DNA of 14,298 bases, from assembly GCA_014523625.1 (NCBI GenBank), contig JAATVP010000017.1, forward strand, positions 1 through 14,298, given 5' to 3'. The DNA is from Nitrososphaerales archaeon TH5896. GTDB lineage: Archaea > Thermoproteota > Nitrososphaeria > Nitrososphaerales > Nitrososphaeraceae. The first letter of the stretch is position 1; each line of letters starts with the position of its first letter. Positions 6,661 to 13,468 of the stretch are shown in pieces. The position numbers and the translations under genes are program-made. Under the pieces are notes generated by a model, which was not told where the DNA came from, made no database searches, and saw only the letters and a list, made by a program, of their open reading frames with translations.

Positions 6661-8382
6661 ATGAAAGTCTATCAACGAATTCGATTGCTAGTGAAGACCA
6701 CGGAAAATGGTGATAGAGGATGTTCACTTCTTTACTTATTCATTTTTTCAGTCCTGGCTTTCATCACGATTTATGTGTTATATCCAATTCTAGACTACTT
6801 TCAATCTGAGATCATTTTCATTGATTCACTATCACCTCATGTCATGATAGTACACGCTATGGTAAATGGTAACAATATATCAAACAGTAATGGTGATGGA
6901 TGGCCTACAGTTAATCATGATTTGTATGGTACAAGGAATAGCAATCAAACCATTATCAACGAGGAGAATGTGGATTCATTAGTAGTCAAATGGCAGATCG
7001 TAAATGATTTTGAAATACAAGATCCACCCGTAGTTGTTAACAACACTGGTTACGTTCAAGATTATGCTGGAAATGTTTTCGCATTCAATACACCTGATGG
7101 ACGCGTTCTGTGGAATGTCCGTGTTGGTTATGGACCGACAATGGGGCTAAGTTATGACAATGGCTTAATTTTTTCTAGCACCGCAGCGAAGGGTACTGTT
7201 ATTGCAATTAACTCAACAAATGGTAGTAAGGAATGGGAATCTGAAACCCTCGGCAATACCTCGGAAGGGTATAGTATAGATTCCTTTCCTATAGTATGGA
7301 AAAGTTATGTAATCGCTGGATCAGGGGGAAGCGGATTGCCACCAGGTCTTGGTCTTGTGAAGGGTAACGTTACGGCGCTTAACCGTACTGATGGCAGTAT
7401 ACTATGGAATCTAGAAACAACCACAGGTGAATGGGTTGAAAAGGGGAAGACCCCACCAAATGGAGGGGCAACGGCATGGTCTGGAGGTTCATTCGATCCA
7501 GAAGAAGGATTGTTATATTTGCCATTAGGGAGCGCTTCCCCTAACTTTAACGCTTCTACGAGGCAAACACCAAATCTCTATTCTAATCACATGATAGCTG
7601 TGAACGTTACTTCGGGGGAGATAATATGGGCGACGCCATTTATAGCGCACGGAACCGTCTTAGATAATGTTATAGTTCCAGATACTCACGATTGGGATAC
7701 CTCATGGGGTAGCAGTATTAGTAAGATTTCACTGCAAAATGGCACCCAAAAGAAGATCGTCATAGGTCATGATAAGATGGGAAATTTAATTGCGATGGAT
7801 GGCAAAACCGGTGATGAGATATGGTGGAAGACACTGGGAAAACCAGTTAATATCAATAAAATTCCTACGCCTAACGGCACCGGCCTCATCTGGGCATACG
7901 GAGTTTATAATTATCATGCGGTGGACAACAATAATACACTTTACGTTACTGCTACAAACCGGGGTTTAGAATTCTTCACTGATGGTTTGAGTGGCCATAA
8001 AAAAGCAGCTCCTAACACAATCGAGCAAGGACTAAAGAATGGTACAATATATGCGATTGATATCCTCACCGGTAAAATTAAATGGGAATTTGATACAGAG
8101 TTTCCACCGAGAGTGTCTCCTCTAGTTACTAATGATATACTATTCACTGGATATATTCCATACGAACGACAAACAAAATCAGGGACGATCCTGGCTCTAG
8201 ACAAACTGAATGGAAGCAAATTATGGGAGTTTAATGTGGATGCGCCTATAGCCCCCGTTGGACCATCTGTCGCCAATGGTCTACTTTTTGTTCCTACAGG
8301 TAAATTAGTCTCTAATCCCGCTCAATCATCTACAAGCGGTGAAGGTTCATTGATTGCATTTGAGCCTAAGACGAATAGTTAA
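6661..8382 (+). CDS. Anchored PQQ-type beta-propeller quinoprotein
   Basis: A 573-residue protein with one hydrophobic segment (residues 22-46), then an extracytoplasmic propeller of the PQQ alcohol dehydrogenase type. Tryptophan-docking motifs (x-DG/NG-x-x-x-W) recur at GRVLW (147-151), GSKEW (188-192), GSILW (245-249), GEIIW (319-323), GDEIW (384-388), GKIKW (471-475) and GSKLW (518-522): at least seven blades of a presumed eight. DTHDWDTSWGSS (341-352) matches the region that holds the catalytic Asp in quinoprotein alcohol dehydrogenases (DxHDWD). The mature part has no cysteine (only C21), so the vicinal disulphide typical of methanol dehydrogenases is absent, and no haem c motif is present. 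Many N-x-S/T sequons suit a glycosylated surface protein. Known relatives oxidise alcohols; the substrate is uncertain, and a non-catalytic PQQ-like repeat protein is possible. Confidence 0.88.
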   Translation: MKVYQRIRLLVKTTENGDRGCSLLYLFIFSVLAFITIYVLYPILDYFQSEIIFIDSLSPHVMIVHAMVNGNNISNSNGDGWPTVNHDLYGTRNSNQTIINEENVDSLVVKWQIVNDFEIQDPPVVVNNTGYVQDYAGNVFAFNTPDGRVLWNVRVGYGPTMGLSYDNGLIFSSTAAKGTVIAINSTNGSKEWESETLGNTSEGYSIDSFPIVWKSYVIAGSGGSGLPPGLGLVKGNVTALNRTDGSILWNLETTTGEWVEKGKTPPNGGATAWSGGSFDPEEGLLYLPLGSASPNFNASTRQTPNLYSNHMIAVNVTSGEIIWATPFIAHGTVLDNVIVPDTHDWDTSWGSSISKISLQNGTQKKIVIGHDKMGNLIAMDGKTGDEIWWKTLGKPVNINKIPTPNGTGLIWAYGVYNYHAVDNNNTLYVTATNRGLEFFTDGLSGHKKAAPNTIEQGLKNGTIYAIDILTGKIKWEFDTEFPPRVSPLVTNDILFTGYIPYERQTKSGTILALDKLNGSKLWEFNVDAPIAPVGPSVANGLLFVPTGKLVSNPAQSSTSGEGSLIAFEPKTNS

Positions 8383-8506
8383 GTATTTCTTTTATAGCCA
8401 CAGTAAAGCATTGCCTTTTATGATTATTATCATCATGTTTTGCAATTTGTGAGTTATGTTCAATTATCATTACTTCAATCGACAAATACTAAACACCATT
8501 TCTTGC

Positions 8507-8644
8507 TTACAGCCCGTCATTTACAATCCAATTTTTGGTGGCAAATTCGTAGTAGTCTAGCCACCTGTCTGCGAGAACCATGCCATAGTGTATGATGTCT
8601 GGATGATTTCCAAGATAAGTCATAATTGGAACATGTAGGTTCAT
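8507..8644 (-). CDS. Small unrecognised protein, 45 aa
   Basis: The ATG frame encodes 45 residues, MNLHVPIMTYLGNHPD through to a C-terminal NWIVNDGL. The composition is strongly protein-like: three Trp/Tyr clusters (HYGM, RWLDYYEF, KNW), balanced charges, and third positions rich in C over residues 20-38 (GGC, CTC, GAC, TAC, GCC, ACC), unlike the surrounding DNA. The frame stays open upstream to 8716, reading RPCICCPCN just before the Met, so a longer form from a TTG at 8677 is conceivable. No TATA box lies at -25 of ATG 8644, which leaves the start uncertain. It sits between the quinoprotein gene (convergent) and the beta-helix gene (divergent). I do not recognise the family; a short cytoplasmic helical protein or a gene remnant are both possible. 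Confidence 0.55.
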   Translation of the reverse strand: MNLHVPIMTYLGNHPDIIHYGMVLADRWLDYYEFATKNWIVNDGL

Positions 8645-8729
8645 GTTACAAGGACAACAAATACAAGGGCGAAGCAAAATCTGAAATATGAATAAATACT
8701 CAAAAGAAATATGTAATTAGACAACCCAC

Positions 8730-9557
8730 ATGAGGAGGAGATTATGGTTGCACCGTCATCGACATATGTGGGATTCCAACTTTACCTTGATTTTTTTTAG
8801 CCTGTTTGCGTTTACTCTTTGTAATGGTCTTGCTGTTGTTGTAATGGTAGAAGCACAAATGACTGATTCTATCTCGGCAAATAGAGCATTAAGCGCAAGC
8901 TGCGGAAGTTTAATTAGTGAATCCACAAAGCTTACAGCAAACCTTGTTTGTAAAGATCATGGAATTATAGTTAATGCTTCAAACCTATCAATTTCATTGA
9001 ACGGATATTCCATAATTGGTCCTGGAAGCCAAAGTACGAAATCTGGGATAATCATCCCAGATCTAGGTAATGTAACGGTCTATGGTCCAGGACGCATAGT
9101 TGACTTCCAATCTGGCATTTTTGCAACCGGTTCTGACGGATTAAATATATCTTCAATCTTCCTTGACGAGAATCGAATAGGCGTTTACTTGACTGGTTCC
9201 TCTAGTTCTATCCTAGAGTATAACATGATGAGGAACAACGAATTGGGGATTGCAGCACATTCTAGCAGCGACATTCTGTCAAATGAAAACTATTTTTATG
9301 ATAATTCGCTGGCTGGAGCGTCTCTAATCAATACGGGAGATTCATCCGTTAGATTAAATTACATAAATGGAAGCCAAAACGGTATATTCACAGATCCTGC
9401 TAGCACGTCAAATGACATCTCATTTAATTTCCTACGCAATATTATCGATATTAACAGTGCCAACGGCTTGCCCAATGACATAACAAATAATACGTACGAA
9501 GGTAATTTCTGTGAGCTTAGCATCCCGTCCGGGATCTGTAGAGGAGTGACAGATTAA
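8730..9557 (+). CDS. Secreted right-handed beta-helix protein (NosD-like)
   Basis: A 275-residue exported protein. A basic N-terminus (RRR, HRHRH) is followed by a hydrophobic segment (residues 18-42), probably cleaved near VEAQ. The mature part starts with a Cys pair (C58, C74) around SLISESTKLTANLVC and NLSISLNGYSIIGPG, the capping pattern of right-handed parallel beta-helix proteins. Coils of about 22-24 residues follow, with repeated N-x-I and G-I/V-x motifs (SGIFATGSDGLNISS, RIGVYLTGSSSS, LGIAAHSSSD, NGIFTDPAS). It ends with a second Cys pair in FCELSIPSGIC (C261, C270). Relatives bind or cleave surface polysaccharides, or, as NosD, aid periplasmic assembly; no catalytic residues can be assigned. 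ATG 8730 has a possible A/T box (8705-8714); GGAGGAGA just inside the gene could favour a later start at M13. Confidence 0.8.
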   Translation: MRRRLWLHRHRHMWDSNFTLIFFSLFAFTLCNGLAVVVMVEAQMTDSISANRALSASCGSLISESTKLTANLVCKDHGIIVNASNLSISLNGYSIIGPGSQSTKSGIIIPDLGNVTVYGPGRIVDFQSGIFATGSDGLNISSIFLDENRIGVYLTGSSSSILEYNMMRNNELGIAAHSSSDILSNENYFYDNSLAGASLINTGDSSVRLNYINGSQNGIFTDPASTSNDISFNFLRNIIDINSANGLPNDITNNTYEGNFCELSIPSGICRGVTD

Positions 9558-9619
9558 TGCCCTCCGATTTTCGACTGTGCCCCTTGGTCAACGGAAATAA
9601 TTGCGAGATCATAGATGTA

Positions 9620-9636
9620 ATGGATCTCAGATCCAT
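9620..9636. repeat. Perfect 17-bp palindrome ATGGATCT-c-AGATCCAT
   Basis: Eight-base arms are perfectly complementary around one central base. With so short a centre it is more like a protein-binding dyad than an RNA hairpin, yet it lies 63 nt past one stop and 116 nt past the other, not in a promoter. The function is unknown. Confidence 0.4.
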
Positions 9637-9719
9637 GACTAAAGCAATTTGAACTGACCATGGAATCGGATTGAATTGTGCTAATGGATAGCCTAGATTC
9701 GATCGTAAATCGACACATA

Positions 9720-9732
9720 GCGTGTCGCACGC
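9720..9732 (-). terminator. GC-rich triloop hairpin after cdvB
   Basis: GCGTG-tcg-CACGC is a perfect five-pair stem, GC-rich in an AT-rich region, 19 nt beyond the cdvB stop at 9752 on the minus strand. It resembles the triloop hairpins behind the nitroreductase and PQQ dehydrogenase genes. Confidence 0.3.
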
Positions 9733-9751
9733 GCAATATTCATGACTTTGA

Positions 9752-10450
9752 CTAGAATGGAAATATTTCTCCAGTATCTTCTGATTTGCCCTTGTGTCTG
9801 CCCTTAGGTGGTGCAAGGTCTGGTAATTTATCTTCCATGTTCACTTCCACAACAGCCGAGGCCTCTTCCATGATTTTTGTAATTTCTACACCGTCCGTTC
9901 CTATCGGATCGAGGCTGGCTATTCCATTACCTTGCAATGAGGAGTCGGAATATGTACTATTTAGTATATCTCCTAAGGATTCCGAAATTTGTGAAAGAGA
10001 CTGGTCTGCGGTAGGAATGACTGAAGAAAGACCACCTCTCAAATCCTTAATTACAGAAGTGGTCGGAGTCAACGTTGATGCTACATCCCCTAATTCGGTA
10101 ACCGTTTCAAGTCTCAGTCTTACTTGTTCCGTAGTCAGCATGGTAGATTTAACCACTTTGTTTATCTTGCGTATTTGGGAGAGTTCATTTGAAAGTGATT
10201 TTGCATAATTTGTTTCATGGCTCTGTACTGCTTCCACAACATTATTGAAGATCTGTTTGTCACGTTGCTTTAATCTTCCAGAAAACGCATCCATCTTGGA
10301 TATATGTATCTGGAGCTTTCGATGTGCTTGTTCTAGGCGAGGTTTTAGAGGTTCTGCAGATCTCAAGCTCTCCCTGATCTTATTCTTAAGGTCACCCGAA
10401 ACCTTTCCCTTTTTCTTTTCTGGTCCACTCCATCTATCAAAGAAAGACAT
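9752..10450 (-). CDS. cdvB: CdvB-like ESCRT-III (Snf7-family) division protein
   Basis: A 232-residue protein starting MSFFDRWSGPEKKK, the typical opening of thaumarchaeal CdvB. The body (about residues 20-165) is a run of amphipathic, coiled-coil-prone helices (KNKIRESLRSAEPLKPRLEQ, KLQIHISKMDAFSGRLKQRD, ELSQIRKINKVV, TEQVRLRLETVTELGDV), as in the ESCRT-III core that polymerises on membranes at the division site. A low-complexity linker follows, then KLPDLAPPKG (208-217), which looks like the MIM2 motif (LPxLP) through which CdvB-type subunits recruit the Vps4-like ATPase CdvC. The tail is basic, then acidic. An upstream TTG extension (to 10498) is rejected because ATG 10450 gives the canonical N-terminus. 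Thaumarchaeota carry several CdvB paralogues, so which one this is cannot be told. cdvA and cdvC are not in the window. Confidence 0.9.
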   Translation of the reverse strand: MSFFDRWSGPEKKKGKVSGDLKNKIRESLRSAEPLKPRLEQAHRKLQIHISKMDAFSGRLKQRDKQIFNNVVEAVQSHETNYAKSLSNELSQIRKINKVVKSTMLTTEQVRLRLETVTELGDVASTLTPTTSVIKDLRGGLSSVIPTADQSLSQISESLGDILNSTYSDSSLQGNGIASLDPIGTDGVEITKIMEEASAVVEVNMEDKLPDLAPPKGRHKGKSEDTGEIFPF

Positions 10451-10597
10451 TCCGATTAGAGTTTTGTTACATGCACACTTAATTTTACCATGTATCAAGA
10501 ATATTTGCTAAGAAGGTGAACTGAATCTCGTTTCTATATTTTCCTCACTGCCTCTATGAGATTAAAACAATGAAATAAACAATGGTCAAGGGCTAGG

Positions 10598-10798
10598 CTA
10601 ACGCTTAAAATAGACCTCCATATAGCCGCACTTTGAACATATACAAAGAGTATAGTTACTGTACTTCTTCATAATGCTTGGAAGGTACTTTTCTATCGAC
10701 ATGGTCGGCTTTAATGGGATCGGTAACGGTACCTTTTTTGGAACAGCTTGGGTTTCTTCTTCGAACTCTCCTTGGCATTTTGGACATTCCTTTGACAT
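10598..10798 (-). CDS. Small zinc-ribbon protein, 66 aa
   Basis: A 66-residue protein with an N-terminal CPKC pair (C5, C8) and a C-terminal CICSKCGYMEVYF segment (C52, C54, C57), the two halves of a zinc ribbon with a 43-residue insert. The insert is Pro/Lys-rich (VPKKVPLPIPLKP), then helical (MSIEKYLPSIMKKY). The final CSKCGYxEVYF strand is the classical second knuckle of archaeal zinc ribbons. It is upstream of cdvB on the same strand, 147 nt away, so co-transcription is possible but unproven. The start is supported by a TAATTATT box centred about 24 nt upstream of the ATG. A nucleic-acid or protein-binding role is inferred; no partner is known. Confidence 0.82.
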   Translation of the reverse strand: MSKECPKCQGEFEEETQAVPKKVPLPIPLKPTMSIEKYLPSIMKKYSNYTLCICSKCGYMEVYFKR

Positions 10799-10818
10799 GC
10801 ACAGGAAATATCACTTGG

Positions 10819-10826
10819 AATAATTA
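10819..10826 (-). promoter_or_regulatory. TATA-like box of the zinc-ribbon gene
   Basis: On the minus strand this reads TAATTATT, centred about 24 nt upstream of ATG 10798. It is consistent with a leaderless transcript. Confidence 0.45.
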
Positions 10827-10951
10827 CGTTTTTCTCTGATAAGGATGGTATCACTAACTATGAGAATGGAGCTAACGAGGTTAGTAGGTGGGATGAGAGG
10901 ATTGGGCTACTGAAACAAGTCAGAACTTGGGCAATACTACAATTAGACCCT

Positions 10952-10981
10952 TAGCTCTTAAAATGAGATAAAAAAGAGCTA
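10952..10981. repeat. Inverted repeat TAGCTCTT / AAGAGCTA
   Basis: Perfect 8-base arms (10952-10959 and 10974-10981) enclose a 14-nt A-rich loop. The left arm includes the stop codon of the open frame 10796-10954, which would suit a 3'-end hairpin if that frame was once a gene. Confidence 0.4.
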
Positions 10982-11178
10982 ACAAAAAATAGGAGGACGA
11001 ATTTTTACATTATAAATGCTCGTCAAATGAATTTCATACTCGTATGTATGATTGCACTGAATTGTGAAATAATGTAATTCTGGATACGATCCTGAACCAA
11101 TGAATCATTTGTCCCTTGGCAAGAGGTCTTTGCCCAGTCACACTAAAAATCTTACAATTCAGACTACCCTATCGAGGC

Positions 11179-11418
11179 TCATGCATCAAAATATTGAACA
11201 AAACCTCTTCCCAAGCAAACCTCACATCTGTCACTTGTCATCGTAGCAATAGTTACACCCATGTTAGCCTTGATACTTAGCCTCGAAGGAGAAAACTCAT
11301 AACCTGTCCCAAAACACAAACTGCATCTTAACCACGCATGAAGCATCTTACACGTAATTTCTGGAATTTTTTTGCGATTGCTCCTAGGCACTGACAAATC
11401 ACTTAGTAACGATCGCAT
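11179..11418 (-). CDS. Small protein with two DnaJ-like zinc knuckles
   Basis: A 79-residue protein starting MRSLLSDLS at ATG 11418; a GTG at 11430 would add four residues. It holds two CxxCxGxG motifs: CSLCFGTGYEF in the first half and CEVCLGRGFVQYF at the end, 31 residues apart. This is the repeat unit of the DnaJ (Hsp40) cysteine-rich domain, where two such units form one zinc site. No J-domain or substrate-binding domain is present, so this is a stand-alone half-domain, as in several small zinc proteins. A further Cys lies in ITCKMLHAWLRC. The likely role is protein binding or chaperone-like. No convincing TATA box is seen for either start. The adjacent genes are also on the minus strand and well separated. 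Confidence 0.78.
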   Translation of the reverse strand: MRSLLSDLSVPRSNRKKIPEITCKMLHAWLRCSLCFGTGYEFSPSRLSIKANMGVTIATMTSDRCEVCLGRGFVQYFDA

Positions 11419-11494
11419 AAAAATATTCACTTATCAGCAAAAGTAATGAACCAAATGAAAGAAATTTGACATTTTTAGGACTTTAGAGATAGCT

Positions 11495-11512
11495 AGTGAG
11501 ATTTCTTTCACT
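11495..11512 (-). terminator. Hairpin directly after the hydrolase stop
   Basis: AGTGA and TCACT (11495-11499, 11508-11512) pair around GATTTCTT, extended inward by a G-T and an A-T pair. It begins 1 nt past the stop of the alpha/beta hydrolase gene on the minus strand. The loop would be very short and the stem modest, so this is weak evidence. Confidence 0.25.
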
Positions 11513-11513
11513 C

Positions 11514-13151
11514 TCAGCCGCCATTGTTTCTTCCAAATAATTTGGAAATTGCCTCAATTGCTTCCGACAAAGGAGTTCCTTGATCGTTTATTGGCTCATC
11601 TCCGACCATATTACCTTCAGATTGATTTGGAGGGAACTGTGTCTCCATATTTCTAGCTGGTCCTACGGATCCACTTCCAGAAATATTCATCTGATTAGCT
11701 GACTGTTCATTACTGAGTACGGTTCCATCACTGCTTGGACCCTGAACTGGGCCAGCCGAAAGATTGGTAGAAGTGACTGGCGTGGTTAGATTTGAAGATG
11801 AAGCAGTGCTGAGATTATCGGTCTGGGAAGTATTGGATTCAAGCAAGCTTTCATTATCAATAGACTTGATTAGATCTTCTATTGCATTGGCCGTTTTTGA
11901 TCCGTTTTCCTTGGACAATGGAGGTACAGAGTCCTCGTTGAAAAACTTGATAATGATGCCTGCCAAAGGTCCAGGCTGCTCTTCAGGGATCCAATGACCA
12001 GAGGAAGGCATTAGTATCGTAGAGACATTATTAGCTAGTCGTCTAGCCGATTCTAAACTATAATTCGGTTTGGTGTCGCCATCCCCAAATGGTGAAATTT
12101 CTCCAGATATTGCCAAAATTGGCGTGGTGAGATTAGATCTTGAGGTTTGATTATTCAAAATTGCATCAATTTGAGAAGCCCTGAAATATTCAAAACCTGA
12201 GCGCATTCCCCCTGGAGCAGAATACTGCCTCACATATTCGTCGATGGCTGCCTCGTCGACAGAGTATGGATTATACGCCAACTGCCGATAGAACCATGAC
12301 AAATACTCACGTTCGTTACCAGCAAGAAGAGCTTCGGGTAAGTCCAACGCTCTATGAAATAAGAACCACCAAGGTTCAGCGAATGATTCATTGGAAAATA
12401 GACCAGGAAATACATAATCTATCACAACAAGTTTGCTAACATTGTTTGGATGAGATGAAGCGTAAGAATATGCTGTTTGAGCACCTATGTCATGCCCTAT
12501 TACGTAGGTAGTGTTAAAACCTAATTCAGAGACCAGCTCATGAATGTCTGAGGCAGTCGTATTTCCATCATACCCGGTTGCGGGCTTAGAAGTGTCTCCC
12601 AAGCCTCTCAAATCGGGCACTATCACGGTAAAGTTATTCTTAGCCAGAATAGGCATCACTTCTCTCCATTCGAACCATGTTTGGGGCCAACCATGCAATA
12701 GCACAATTGCATCTCCCTCTCCGCCCATTACATAATGCATTGTAATGCCGTTTACATCATCTCGATAATGTTTGAATTGGATGTTATCAAGCATAAAAGA
12801 ATCAGAACTGACACCGTGGTCGTTAGGCTTTGCATCTTGGGTATCATCAACATCTCGTGTGGAATTGCTGGTATTGGCAGCAAGTTTATGTAACACTGTC
12901 TCTGCATCAGAAGCTGAAGATAGTTGTGATATAGTGGCGTTTTGAAGAATCATGGACCTCGCGTTACTTTGCGGGCTTGATTCCCCTACTTCTCTATCGT
13001 CAAGAGACGAGAAGAGAGGCGTCTGGTATGGGAAATTTTGATTTTGAGTATCCTGAGCAATCCCTAGATTAACATCTATAATAGAAGAACCAATGAGAAA
13101 GAGGGCAAGAATCATTGTTACGTGTCCAAGGCAATAATGGAGATTACGCAT
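11514..13151 (-). CDS. Anchored epoxide-hydrolase-like alpha/beta hydrolase
   Basis: 545 residues from ATG 13151 (MRNLHYCLGH). A TTG frame extends to 13232, but a TATA-like box at 13174-13183 lies about 27 nt before ATG 13151, and the chosen start puts the hydrophobic anchor at residues 9-26. A Ser/Asn-rich linker leads to the fold at about 125-405: HGWPQTWFEWR (153-163, oxyanion loop), DLRGLGDTSKP (180-190), GHDIGA with the nucleophile D221, and SSGHWIPEEQP with catalytic H386. An Asp nucleophile marks the epoxide hydrolase/haloalkane dehalogenase branch rather than serine esterases; the cap (RALDLPEALLAGNEREYLSWFY) matches epoxide hydrolases. The last 140 residues are a disordered Ser/Thr/Asn tail with many N-x-S/T sites, closing with a short helix (SEAIEAISKLFG). 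Probably a surface enzyme; the substrate is unknown. Confidence 0.88.
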   Translation of the reverse strand: MRNLHYCLGHVTMILALFLIGSSIIDVNLGIAQDTQNQNFPYQTPLFSSLDDREVGESSPQSNARSMILQNATISQLSSASDAETVLHKLAANTSNSTRDVDDTQDAKPNDHGVSSDSFMLDNIQFKHYRDDVNGITMHYVMGGEGDAIVLLHGWPQTWFEWREVMPILAKNNFTVIVPDLRGLGDTSKPATGYDGNTTASDIHELVSELGFNTTYVIGHDIGAQTAYSYASSHPNNVSKLVVIDYVFPGLFSNESFAEPWWFLFHRALDLPEALLAGNEREYLSWFYRQLAYNPYSVDEAAIDEYVRQYSAPGGMRSGFEYFRASQIDAILNNQTSRSNLTTPILAISGEISPFGDGDTKPNYSLESARRLANNVSTILMPSSGHWIPEEQPGPLAGIIIKFFNEDSVPPLSKENGSKTANAIEDLIKSIDNESLLESNTSQTDNLSTASSSNLTTPVTSTNLSAGPVQGPSSDGTVLSNEQSANQMNISGSGSVGPARNMETQFPPNQSEGNMVGDEPINDQGTPLSEAIEAISKLFGRNNGG

Positions 13152-13173
13152 TCGTTCCGGTATCTCCAGGATA

Positions 13174-13183
13174 TTATTATAAA
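13174..13183 (-). promoter_or_regulatory. TATA box deciding the hydrolase start
   Basis: On the minus strand this reads TTTATAATAA, centred about 27 nt upstream of ATG 13151. It lies inside the longer TTG frame, so it argues that translation begins at 13151 rather than at 13232. Confidence 0.5.
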
Positions 13184-13435
13184 CAAGACGATTACTCTGC
13201 ATGCACTTCCCGTCCAAATAATTTTCACCCAAAGATTGTTGAGATTCTTGTTATTAATAATTGCAATTGATTCAGTACCAATTCAAGTATTTTCAAATCT
13301 AGACCGTCATTGATCTAACCCCAATTGTAATGCATTATGATAATTTTTTCTAGCAAAGGTCGTCTTTTTAGAATACGTTAAAGGCGAGGGTCGCGAGAAT
13401 ACTTCAAAATTTCGATACTAAGGTGATTCTAATGG

Positions 13436-13447
13436 ATAAAATTATAA
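13436..13447 (+). promoter_or_regulatory. TATA box of the VOC gene
   Basis: ATAAAATTATAA is centred about 27 nt upstream of ATG 13469. If transcription starts there the mRNA is leaderless. The alternative ATG at 13490 is preceded by AGGTGG 4 nt away, so a 21-nt leader with a Shine-Dalgarno sequence is also possible. Confidence 0.5.
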
Positions 13448-13468
13448 CTCAGTTGGAATTAAGGGAAA

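Larger units (their letters stand above)
9558..9751. other. Convergent gap with two dyads
   Basis: It lies between the convergent beta-helix and cdvB genes. A 31-codon ATG frame (9557-9652, plus) overlaps the beta-helix stop as TAATG; it starts MPSDFRLCPLVNGNNCEIID and is too short to call. Two dyads are present and listed separately. Confidence 0.4.
10799..11178. other. Intergenic region with a coding-like open frame
   Basis: It separates two minus-strand small genes. A stop-free plus-strand frame (10796-10954) is treated as a finding. AGGAGG at about 10989-10994 is a textbook Shine-Dalgarno sequence, but the only frames after it are under 17 codons (one starts MNFILVCMIALNC). A hairpin GGCAA/TTGCC (11118-11134) lies 45 nt past the stop of the 11179 gene. 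Confidence 0.4.
13152..13468. other. Divergent promoter region
   Basis: It separates the hydrolase gene (minus) from the VOC gene (plus). It carries an A/T box for each. A 63-codon plus-strand frame over 13122-13313 is antisense to the hydrolase gene start and is not called. Nothing else is recognised. Confidence 0.5.

Noticed and set aside
6542..6727. 61-codon minus-strand frame across the quinoprotein start
   Set aside because: It is antisense to the N-terminus and promoter of the quinoprotein gene and has low-complexity hydrophobic content; a shadow frame.
9517..9816. Two overlapping minus-strand frames between the beta-helix and cdvB genes
   Set aside because: They overlap both flanking genes in other frames, and their composition is not protein-like.
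10451..10498. Sixteen-residue TTG-initiated extension of cdvB with two Cys
   Set aside because: The ATG at 10450 gives MSFFDRW, the usual CdvB opening; the extension is just an open upstream frame.
9786..10511. Two long plus-strand frames opposite cdvB
   Set aside because: They are antisense to a clearly recognised ESCRT-III gene and show no motif of their own.
10986..11068. AGGAGG followed by short plus-strand frames (MNFILVCMIALNC...)
   Set aside because: The frames are under 17 codons and the spacing from AGGAGG to any ATG is too long; probably a chance purine run.
13152..13232. 27-residue TTG-initiated extension of the alpha/beta hydrolase
   Set aside because: A TATA-like box lies inside it at the right distance from ATG 13151, and the extension would place an odd 35-residue head before the signal anchor.
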